A stretch of DNA of 5,439 nt from Cenarchaeum sp. (GTDB lineage Archaea > Thermoproteota > Nitrososphaeria > Nitrososphaerales > Nitrosopumilaceae): the NCBI GenBank assembly GCA_020027365.1, contig JAHRAJ010000042.1, forward strand, positions 1 through 5,439, read 5' to 3'. Shown piece by piece: positions 1 through 4,749 of the stretch. How positions within the stretch are numbered: position 1 is the stretch's first letter; the number at the start of each line of letters is the position of its first letter. A model generated the notes under the pieces. It was not told where the DNA came from. It was given only the letters and a program-made list of their open reading frames with translations, and ran no database searches. Made by a program: the position numbers and the translations under genes.

Positions 1-1
1 G

Positions 2-163
2 GCCCGGGGGGGGGGGGGGGGGGGCGGCCGGGGGGGGGGCAGCAGAAAGGCCGGCGCCGGCGGGGCGGGGGGCAGCAGAAAGGCCGGCGCCGGGTCCAAG
101 GCGGTCAAAGGCACGGCGGGGCGGGGCCGGCGCGGCGGTGCAAAGGGGGGGCGCGGCAAGTGA
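2..163 (+). CDS. C-terminal tail of an upstream protein, Gly/Arg/Lys-rich (partial)
   Basis: This frame is open from the left edge and ends at TGA 161-163, so only about 53 C-terminal residues are visible. It reads as a basic low-complexity tail: polyglycine from the G19 tract, then two copies of GGSRKAGAG, then Lys/Arg/Gly-rich sequence ending KGGRGK. Such tails are usually disordered and often bind nucleic acid (family knowledge; function here is inferred). The folded part lies outside the window, so the protein cannot be named. Support for this frame over the other two, which are also open here because the DNA is so GC-rich: the stop overlaps the GTG start of msrB in a GTGA; a 33-bp repeat preserves the frame; and the composition matches the TrmI tail and the ArgRS insertion in this window. 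The G tract makes the frame upstream of position 24 uncertain. Confidence 0.5.
   Translation, partial: ARGGGGGGGRGGGSRKAGAGGAGGSRKAGAGSKAVKGTAGRGRRGGAKGGRGK
6..24 (+). repeat. 19-nt guanine homopolymer
   Basis: An uninterrupted run of 19 G, followed by a second run of 10 G at 30-39. It lies inside the partial upstream reading frame, where it would encode polyglycine. Nineteen is not a multiple of three, so gain or loss of one G would shift the frame. The length could be real or could reflect sequencing or assembly error. Confidence 0.85.
34..93 (+). repeat. Tandem direct repeat, two exact 27-nt copies with 33-nt period
   Basis: Copies at 34-60 and 67-93 are identical over 27 nt (six G, then CAGCAGAAAGG, then CCGGCGCCGG), separated by CGGGGC at 61-66. 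The period of 33 nt is exactly 11 codons, so the repeat preserves the upstream reading frame and produces GGSRKAGAG twice. Each copy contains the self-complementary CCGGCGCCGG. This looks like an expanding low-complexity coding repeat. Confidence 0.85.
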
Positions 164-594
164 AGATGGACAGGCAGGCAAGGGAGAGGATGCGCAAGAG
201 GCTGGATCCCGGCCAGTACGACGTGTGCGTCAACGGGGCAACGGAGGCGCCGTTTACCGGGAGGTATCACGACTGTTCAAGGTGCGGCACGTACAGATGC
301 GTCTGCTGCGGCAAGAGGCTCTTTGAGTCTGGCGCAAAGTTTGACTCTGGGACGGGGTGGCCCAGCTTTGTGGCGCCGGCCGAGGAGGGGGCAGTAGACA
401 GCACGGCCGACACAAGCCACGGGATGATGCGCACCGAGGTGACGTGTTCGGGGTGCGGGGCGCACCTGGGACACGTCTTTGACGACGGCCCCGGACCAAG
501 CGGTCTGAGGTACTGCATAAACTCGGCGTCCCTCGAGCTGGCAGGCAAGGAGGAGGCGGAGGCGGGGCGGGACAAGGTCGGCGACCCCGTGTGA
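160..594 (+). CDS. msrB: Peptide methionine-(R)-S-oxide reductase MsrB
   Basis: Reduces methionine-R-sulfoxide in oxidised proteins back to methionine in the cytoplasm. The 144-residue product covers the whole single-domain SelR/MsrB fold. Visible hallmarks: EAPFTGRY near 29-36, zinc pairs C47/C50 and C96/C99, KFDSGTGWPSF at 60-70, HLGHVFDDGP at 102-111 and RYCINSASL at 117-125, where C119 is the catalytic Cys. The position that carries the resolving Cys in many MsrBs (GCGWPSF) is Thr65. Extra cysteines occur at 23, 39, 42 and 49, with C39/C42 forming a second CxxC. Start: GTG at 160 overlaps the upstream stop in GTGA; ATG at 166 is the alternative and removes two residues. The C-terminal 15 or so residues are charged and non-conserved. 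A 48-nt gap separates it from hom. Confidence 0.95.
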   Translation: MKMDRQARERMRKRLDPGQYDVCVNGATEAPFTGRYHDCSRCGTYRCVCCGKRLFESGAKFDSGTGWPSFVAPAEEGAVDSTADTSHGMMRTEVTCSGCGAHLGHVFDDGPGPSGLRYCINSASLELAGKEEAEAGRDKVGDPV

Positions 595-596
595 AA

Positions 597-606
597 AATC
601 ATATAG
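597..606 (+). promoter_or_regulatory. Possible weak TATA-like element upstream of hom
   Basis: AATCATATAG is the only AT-rich stretch between msrB and hom. Initiation about 22-26 nt downstream would fall near 628, giving a short leader that begins at the Shine-Dalgarno sequence of hom. The match to an archaeal TATA box is loose, and read-through from msrB is equally possible. Confidence 0.3.
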
Positions 607-627
607 CACCGGATCCGCCGCGTGGTA

Positions 628-636
628 GGCGGTGAT
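628..636 (+). promoter_or_regulatory. Shine-Dalgarno sequence deciding the hom start
   Basis: GGCGGTGAT matches eight of nine bases of GGAGGTGAT, the complement of the conserved 16S rRNA 3' end. It sits 6 nt before the GTG at 643. It lies downstream of the alternative GTG at 622, so it cannot serve that codon. It therefore favours 643 as the true start. Confidence 0.6.
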
Positions 637-642
637 TGTGCG

Positions 643-1656
643 GTGAGGATTGTACTTTGCGGGTTTGGGGTTGTCGGGCAGAGCCTGGTAAAGCTGTTTG
701 CGTCAAGGGCAGACGACCTGTATTCAAGGTATGGCATAAAGCCCAAGGTCGTTGGGGTGCTAGACAGCGGGGGCGGGGTGACAGACCAGTCCGGACTCGA
801 TGTCCAATCCATGCTGGACATCAAGAGGCGGGGGGAGAGCGTCGCCACGTATGATGATGGTGCGGGCCGCGTCTCAGACGGGGTGGAGATGGTGAACGGC
901 ACGGATGCGGACGTGCTGGTAGAGACGACGGCCAGCAACTATGTGGATGCAGAGCCCGGGATGACCCACATCACGGCGGCGATGAAGAAGGGGATGCACG
1001 TGGTCTCGGTGAACAAGGGGCCGCTGGCACTGGCGTTTCCGTCGCTGATGGAGCTTGCCACATACAACAAGGTCGTGCTGAGGTTTAGCGGCACGGTCGG
1101 GGGCGGCACGCCCATACTCAACTATGCCAAAAACAGCCTGCAGGGGGAGCGCATAACCTCGTTTGCCGGCATACTCAACGGGACCACAAACTACATCCTG
1201 ACAAACATGGCGGGCGGAATGACCTTTGAGGCGGCGCTGGCCGACGCGCAGGGCAGGGGGTACGTAGAGGCAGACGAGTCGCTGGATTTGGACGGGCTGG
1301 ACGCCGCCGCAAAGCTTGTAATCCTGGCAAACTGGGTGATGGGCATGAAGGTAACGCTGCCGGACATCGATCGGACCGGCATTAGAAACGTGTCGGTCGG
1401 GGACGTGGAGGGGGCGGCCCGCAGGAATCACGCCGTAAAACTGATCGCCTCGTGTGACGACAGGCTGACCGTCGCCCCCAAGGAGATTCCCACGGACGAC
1501 CCGCTGTGCGTCAACGGGACGCTCAACGCCATCGCGTTTACGTCGGAGCACTCGGGGACTCAGACCATCATAGGGAGGGGTGCCGGCGGCATAGAGACGG
1601 CAAGTGCAATCCTGCGGGATTTGCTGGACATAAGAAGACGGATGACGGCGGCTTGA
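643..1656 (+). CDS. hom: Homoserine dehydrogenase
   Basis: NAD(P)-dependent reduction of aspartate semialdehyde to homoserine, the branch point toward threonine and methionine. From GTG 643 the product is 337 residues and begins MRIVLCGFGVVG, placing the GxGxxG nucleotide-binding loop at 7-12 as expected for the family. Other hallmarks: VNKGPLA near 123-129 with its conserved Lys; the GGGTPIL segment; the signature ILNGTTNYIL around 177-186; and the catalytic region GYVEADESLD..GLDAAAK with Glu209, Asp220 and Lys224. These keep the spacing of yeast Glu208, Asp219 and Lys223. The C-terminus GRGAGGIETASAILRDL is typical. There is no aspartokinase fusion and no ACT regulatory domain, so feedback control through an attached ACT domain is not expected. 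GTG 622 would add seven residues, but the Shine-Dalgarno favours 643. The 3' end overlaps the PUA gene by 4 nt (TTGA). Confidence 0.95.
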   Translation: MRIVLCGFGVVGQSLVKLFASRADDLYSRYGIKPKVVGVLDSGGGVTDQSGLDVQSMLDIKRRGESVATYDDGAGRVSDGVEMVNGTDADVLVETTASNYVDAEPGMTHITAAMKKGMHVVSVNKGPLALAFPSLMELATYNKVVLRFSGTVGGGTPILNYAKNSLQGERITSFAGILNGTTNYILTNMAGGMTFEAALADAQGRGYVEADESLDLDGLDAAAKLVILANWVMGMKVTLPDIDRTGIRNVSVGDVEGAARRNHAVKLIASCDDRLTVAPKEIPTDDPLCVNGTLNAIAFTSEHSGTQTIIGRGAGGIETASAILRDLLDIRRRMTAA

Positions 1657-2159
1657 AGTCAAACCTTGTGTCAAAAAGCGAGACGGCGTCCATCATGGAT
1701 GACCTGCAAAAAGAGTGGGGGATGGACGGCATACCGCGCGTAAAAAACATCATGGTGCATCAGATCGAGCCGGGGTCGGAGATCATGGTCGGCGGGGAGG
1801 GGGCGGAGGGAGAAGACGGCGGACTGGTAATCCTCCACACAGGCGGCCGGTATGTCCCGTTTCTGACGCAGGAAAAGATGCTCAAGAGGTTTCCAAGCGT
1901 GACCGTCGACATGGGTGCGGTCAAATTCATGTGCAACGGTGCAAACGTGATGAGGCCCGGAATCAGGTCGCATACGGAGTTTCAAAAGGGGCAGATCGTC
2001 TGCGTGGTTGAAGAGTCGCAAAGCAAGTTTCTTGCCGTCGGCACGGCACGGGTGTCCAGTTCAGAGATCGAGTCAATGCCAAGGGGCGAGGTCGTGAAGA
2101 ACATCCACTACATATCGGACAGGTTTTGGGAGGCCGGCAAGATGATCAAGGGTGTCTAG
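1653..2159 (+). CDS. PUA-domain RNA-binding protein, MCT-1/Tma20-like
   Basis: The 168-residue protein has an N-terminal pre-PUA (DUF1947-type) region at about 1-80 and a C-terminal PUA domain at about 84-160. The PUA core reads VDMGAVKFMCNGANVMRPGI at 85-104, followed by KGQIVCVVEE and LAVGTARVSSSEI. The end, VVKNIHYISDRFW at 147-159, resembles the NIHYLNDGLW end of human MCT-1 as I recall it, and length is close to MCT-1 (about 180). In eukaryotes MCT-1/Tma20 binds the small ribosomal subunit and acts in 40S recycling and reinitiation; the archaeal role is inferred by homology. Start: TTG 1653 overlaps the hom stop in TTGA and gives MKSNLVSKSE, a plausible family N-terminus. GTG 1668 is the alternative, and a longer ORF from 1506 would lie inside hom and is unlikely. 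The stop codon interlocks with that of the converging psmB. Confidence 0.85.
   Translation: MKSNLVSKSETASIMDDLQKEWGMDGIPRVKNIMVHQIEPGSEIMVGGEGAEGEDGGLVILHTGGRYVPFLTQEKMLKRFPSVTVDMGAVKFMCNGANVMRPGIRSHTEFQKGQIVCVVEESQSKFLAVGTARVSSSEIESMPRGEVVKNIHYISDRFWEAGKMIKGV
2156..2159. other. Interlocked stop codons of two convergent genes (CTAG)
   Basis: The palindrome CTAG gives TAG for the plus-strand PUA gene (2157-2159) and TAG for the minus-strand psmB (2158-2156). Both genes therefore end in the same four bases, with no intergenic DNA. Any transcription terminator must lie inside the opposite gene, so the two mRNAs probably have complementary 3' ends. Confidence 0.9.
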
Positions 2160-2770
2160 GCCGTCGCAGGTGCCGCCCCAACCCCTTCGGTCACCTCTTT
2201 AATCTCCGAGGCGTTTATCACCATAATGTCAATTCCGTCGCCGCTAAACGAGTCCCTCATAGAGGCCGCCTTTATCGCTTTTTTCGACATATCCACGGCA
2301 TCCTGCTCGGACATGTCCCGCTTGAACTGCGGATCCAGTACGCCAAGCGCCATCTCGGCACCGGTTCCCACCGCCGCATACTCGTCGGGCAGTACAGAGC
2401 CCAGCGGATCCAGCGTGTATATTACCGGCTTGCCGACCACGCCGCCCACGATGACCTGGGTGAGCAACGGGAAAAACCTCCGCTCGTACATCATGTTTGA
2501 CATCATCTTTGCAACCGTGTTTGGCGGAATGTCACGCTTTAGCTCCATCCTTCGAATCTTGGCCAGTGCGGATATCTGGAGTGACAAAATCTGCATGTCG
2601 GCCACCAGACCGGCGCATGCGGCCCCCACCCGAGGGGTTATTTGAAACGTCTTTTTGGTGTTTTTGCTGACCAAGAAATTGCCATAGGCGATCCGCTTTT
2701 CGCTGGCAAACACCACGCCGTCTGCATAGGTTATGCCCACGGCAGTCGCGCCCGGCATGTACATCGACAT
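2156..2770 (-). CDS. psmB: Proteasome beta subunit lacking the catalytic Thr1
   Basis: 204 residues of the Ntn-hydrolase fold that builds the inner rings of the 20S proteasome. Aligned without gaps to the Thermoplasma beta subunit from memory, the mature start GTTTVGI corresponds to GATAVGI (residues 7-13). The catalytic Thr1 is therefore Ala8, encoded by GCG at 2749-2747. Other active-site positions are kept: Glu24 (mature 17), Lys40 (mature 33) and the RDSFSGDGID segment near 172-181. The mature Ser129 position appears to be Thr (GTGAEM). With Ala at position 1 the subunit should neither self-process nor cleave peptides, so it is probably a structural beta subunit paired with an active paralogue elsewhere, as described for two-beta crenarchaea such as Sulfolobus. 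Start: ATG 2770 lies 22 nt after a TTATTAT box, with no Shine-Dalgarno, so the mRNA is probably leaderless. The C-terminal 15 residues are Ala/Gly-rich. Confidence 0.93.
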   Translation of the reverse strand: MSMYMPGATAVGITYADGVVFASEKRIAYGNFLVSKNTKKTFQITPRVGAACAGLVADMQILSLQISALAKIRRMELKRDIPPNTVAKMMSNMMYERRFFPLLTQVIVGGVVGKPVIYTLDPLGSVLPDEYAAVGTGAEMALGVLDPQFKRDMSEQDAVDMSKKAIKAASMRDSFSGDGIDIMVINASEIKEVTEGVGAAPATA

Positions 2771-2791
2771 GATCGGGGTGGGACGTACTGC

Positions 2792-2799
2792 ATAATAAA
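2792..2799 (-). promoter_or_regulatory. TATA box of psmB (leaderless promoter)
   Basis: On the minus strand the 53-nt gap between nnrD and psmB contains TTTATTAT, ending 22 nt before the A of the psmB ATG. The box centre is about 26 nt upstream, the usual archaeal TATA-to-start distance, so the transcript should begin at or next to the ATG. Confidence 0.65.
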
Positions 2800-2823
2800 G
2801 GGCTTTCTATGCCGCCTGCAACA

Positions 2824-3723
2824 CTACCCCGCCATCCGGTCAAACGGCTTTAGAGCTGTCGGAATCCCGCCGATCAGGTCTTCAGACAGGATGTGCAGGC
2901 CAAACCGGGTCTGGGCCAGCATCCCGGCCTCCCCGTTGACAAACGCGGCGGCAGCAGCAGACTCTAGCGGGTTTCTGTTTCTTGCAAGCAGGCCTGCCAC
3001 AAGCCCCGAAAGAACGTCGCCGGTCCCTCCCGCCGTCATGGCCGGAACCTTTTTTTCGTGAAGATACGTGACTTTGCCGTCGGTGACAATATCGGTTGGG
3101 CCCTTTAACAAGACGGCAATCCCGTGCTTTTGGGCAAGCTCCCCTGCCACCTCGACGCGCCTGTCCAACTCGTCAGGCGGCGGAGGCTCCCTCCCAAACA
3201 GGCGGGCAAACTCGCCGGCGTGGGGGGTGACCACCACGTTGTGATCCCCAATAATCGGCAGCACCTCTGGAACCAACGCGGCCGCATCAAGCGACAGGCG
3301 GACGTCACGATCAAGCAGCGACCGCACCATGTTCCTCAGGGCCCCGACCTCGTGCACGACGAGCCCCATCCCTATCGCCGCAGAGTCCACGTTCTTGGGC
3401 ACCATCCCCAACAGCTTGCCTGCCGAGCCGCGGGTCAGCTTTGGGTCGGCCATCGGCAGTACGATCAGACTAGGCGACACTGCACGCGCCGCGGCCGCAT
3501 GGATTGACGGAACCGCGGTGTATACCAGGTCGGCCCCGCTCCTAAGCGCCGCCATTGATGACAGTATGGGCGCGCCATGGTACACATAGCTTCCACCCAC
3601 CACCAGCACCACCCCGTTGTCCCCCTTGCGGGAGCCAGAGTGACGGGCAGGGATAAACCCGCCAACCGCCGACTTTGTGAGAACAATCCCCTTGCCCCCA
3701 GATCCGGCCTCCAACCACATCAC
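2824..3723 (-). CDS. nnrD: ADP/ATP-dependent (S)-NAD(P)H-hydrate dehydratase
   Basis: Metabolite-repair enzyme of the ribokinase-like YjeF C-terminal (CARKD) family. It dehydrates damaged NADHX/NADPHX back to NAD(P)H using a nucleotide phosphate donor. The 299-residue product is one complete kinase-like domain. Hallmarks: RKGDNGVVLVVGGSYVYHGAP at about 32-52, AALRSGADLV at 58-67, SLDAAALV at 144-151, VVVTPHAGEFARLFG at 163-177, VLLKGPTDIV at 204-213, and AGGTGDVLSGLVAGLL at 231-246 with the catalytic Asp236. The usual GPGLG loop is GMGL here (118-121). There is no N-terminal YjeF epimerase domain, so an epimerase would have to be encoded elsewhere. Start is ambiguous: GTG 3723 (chosen, GTGA overlap with trmI as at two other junctions), ATG 3720, or TTG 3714, which lies 4 nt after GAGGTGAT, a good but closely spaced Shine-Dalgarno. 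Translation is probably coupled to trmI. Confidence 0.92.
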   Translation of the reverse strand: MMWLEAGSGGKGIVLTKSAVGGFIPARHSGSRKGDNGVVLVVGGSYVYHGAPILSSMAALRSGADLVYTAVPSIHAAAARAVSPSLIVLPMADPKLTRGSAGKLLGMVPKNVDSAAIGMGLVVHEVGALRNMVRSLLDRDVRLSLDAAALVPEVLPIIGDHNVVVTPHAGEFARLFGREPPPPDELDRRVEVAGELAQKHGIAVLLKGPTDIVTDGKVTYLHEKKVPAMTAGGTGDVLSGLVAGLLARNRNPLESAAAAAFVNGEAGMLAQTRFGLHILSEDLIGGIPTALKPFDRMAG

Positions 3724-4682
3724 CTCGGGATCGGTTTGTCGCCCTTGCCGACATCCCCCGCCCCGGCCGCGCCGCGTTTCCTGCCGCCGCCTTTTTTTGT
3801 TCCAACCGGCGTTGTCGCCCCGGCCGCTGCCGCTGCCCCCGAGCTTTTACCGCCGGCCTTTTTCGTCCCGCCCACAGCCCCTCGCCTCGGGCCATCGGAT
3901 CCACGGTCAAAAAACGCCTTTCTTGCATGGCACAGGTATGTCGTATGTCCAATCCCCTGAAACGAGTGCCGTGTCTTGCCCTCACGCGCCTCGATGTTCC
4001 GCAGTAAAAGCTCCGTCGACTCGATGTCGGTAAACTCGGCCCCGACCAGCGCCGTCGTCAGCTTTTCAAGCTGGTTCATCGTGGGGCACACCGCAAAGAC
4101 GGTGCCGCTGCCCTTTAGCATCTGCCGCACCTTTGGGACGACCTCCCACGGATCACCCAGGTCAATCAGCGCCACATCCGCCTCCTTGACGGGGATCGTC
4201 CTAGACGTCTTGAGATCCAGCCTTTTTTGCGTGACGCGCTTTGTCATCCCCGCCCTCTCTATGTTCTTGGCCGCGATCCGCATAAACCCCTCGTCCACGT
4301 CAAACGTGTATACGTGCCCGCGCGGCCCCACAATCCCGGCCACATAGCTCGTAAGCGATCCGCTGCCCGTCCCGATCTCGACCACAGTCTGGCCGCTCTG
4401 GATGCCCGCACGGACTGCTATATACCCAAGCTCCTTGGGATACACAATCTGTGTCCCGTGCTGAAGCTTCATCACATAGTCGTGCATGGTAGGCTCTAAC
4501 AGGTACACATACTTGTCCTTGTTGGTCACCAGCCTCGATCCATACTCCTTGCCGATGGCGTCGCGATGTCTGATAACACCGATGTGCGTGTGCAGCTCTT
4601 CGCGCGTGGACACCCTGGTCAGCCACTTTTTGGATCGGTTGTAGTAAAACAGCACGTGTGAGTTTCTCTTAATCTTGGCCAC
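3720..4682 (-). CDS. trmI: tRNA (adenine-N1)-methyltransferase TrmI with a basic low-complexity tail
   Basis: S-adenosylmethionine-dependent enzyme that makes m1A at position 57/58 of the tRNA T-loop, a structural modification. From GTG 4682 it has 320 residues. An N-terminal beta domain is followed by a Rossmann methyltransferase fold: the TrmI hallmark GTQIVYPKELGYI at 76-88, motif I VVEIGTGSGSLTSYVA at 100-115, acidic strand YTFDVDEGF at 125-133, and ALIDLGDPW at 171-179. The last fits the family DxxxPW motif but has Gly where DLPDPW is common. The recognisable enzyme ends near 258; the remaining 62 residues are Gly/Ala/Lys/Arg-rich (TKKAGG, AAAAAGATTP, TKKGGGRKRG) and look disordered. The ATG at 4694 would add four residues (MGCI), but a TTATTAT box sits only 10 nt before it and 23 nt before GTG 4682, so a leaderless GTG start fits better. 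The end overlaps nnrD. Confidence 0.92.
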   Translation of the reverse strand: MAKIKRNSHVLFYYNRSKKWLTRVSTREELHTHIGVIRHRDAIGKEYGSRLVTNKDKYVYLLEPTMHDYVMKLQHGTQIVYPKELGYIAVRAGIQSGQTVVEIGTGSGSLTSYVAGIVGPRGHVYTFDVDEGFMRIAAKNIERAGMTKRVTQKRLDLKTSRTIPVKEADVALIDLGDPWEVVPKVRQMLKGSGTVFAVCPTMNQLEKLTTALVGAEFTDIESTELLLRNIEAREGKTRHSFQGIGHTTYLCHARKAFFDRGSDGPRRGAVGGTKKAGGKSSGAAAAAGATTPVGTKKGGGRKRGAAGAGDVGKGDKPIPR

Positions 4683-4704
4683 AATACATCCCATGACGTT
4701 TTGG

Positions 4705-4711
4705 ATAATAA
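4705..4711 (-). promoter_or_regulatory. TATA box of trmI (leaderless promoter)
   Basis: Minus-strand TTATTAT in the gap between argS and trmI, identical to the core of the psmB box. It ends 23 nt before GTG 4682 and only 10 nt before ATG 4694. An archaeal start site about 26 nt from the box centre would fall at or near GTG 4682. The ATG would then be excluded from the transcript. Confidence 0.6.
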
Positions 4712-4725
4712 CCTACTGATCCGGG

Positions 4726-4744
4726 CCCCCCTCCTCCTCCCCCC
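4726..4744 (-). other. G-rich mirror-symmetric tract downstream of argS
   Basis: On the minus strand the sequence just after the argS stop is GGGGGGAGGAGGAGGGGGG, a perfect 19-nt mirror repeat of purines. Such tracts can form G-quadruplex or triplex structures in DNA or RNA (general knowledge; not shown here). It may mark the 3' end of the argS mRNA. Its GGAGG cores resemble a Shine-Dalgarno but are too far from any start to serve as one. Confidence 0.5.
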
Positions 4745-4749
4745 ACAGC

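Noticed and set aside
34..93. CRISPR-like or mobile-element repeat
   Set aside because: There are only two copies with a 6-nt gap, in frame with low-complexity coding sequence. No spacers, terminal inverted repeats or transposase are present.
1..165. N-terminal extension or fusion of MsrB, since its frame is open back to position 1
   Set aside because: The frame has no start codon before 160 in this window and codes for Arg/Gln/Gly repeats unlike any MsrB. The GTGA overlap with the other frame is the simpler reading, though the G tract leaves some doubt.
267..938. Minus-strand open frame of 223 codons opposite msrB and the start of hom
   Set aside because: It lies antisense to two genes with unmistakable family motifs, resembles no family I recognise, and long antisense frames are common in GC-rich DNA.
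1506..1652. Longer N-terminus for the PUA protein starting at 1506
   Set aside because: It would overlap the conserved C-terminus of hom by about 150 nt. The protein homology begins only near the TTG at 1653.
874..1674. Minus-strand open frame of 266 codons opposite hom
   Set aside because: It is a shadow of the homoserine dehydrogenase gene. Its translation is rich in His/Arg/Pro with no recognisable motif.
3577..4033. Plus-strand Pro/His-rich open frames opposite the trmI tail and nnrD start
   Set aside because: They are complements of the Gly/Ala/Lys-rich tail codons and have no motif, start signal or neighbour support.
4731..4740. GGAGGAGG on the minus strand as a ribosome binding site for trmI
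   Set aside because: It lies roughly 40-50 nt before either trmI start and upstream of the TATA box, so it would not be in the trmI transcript.
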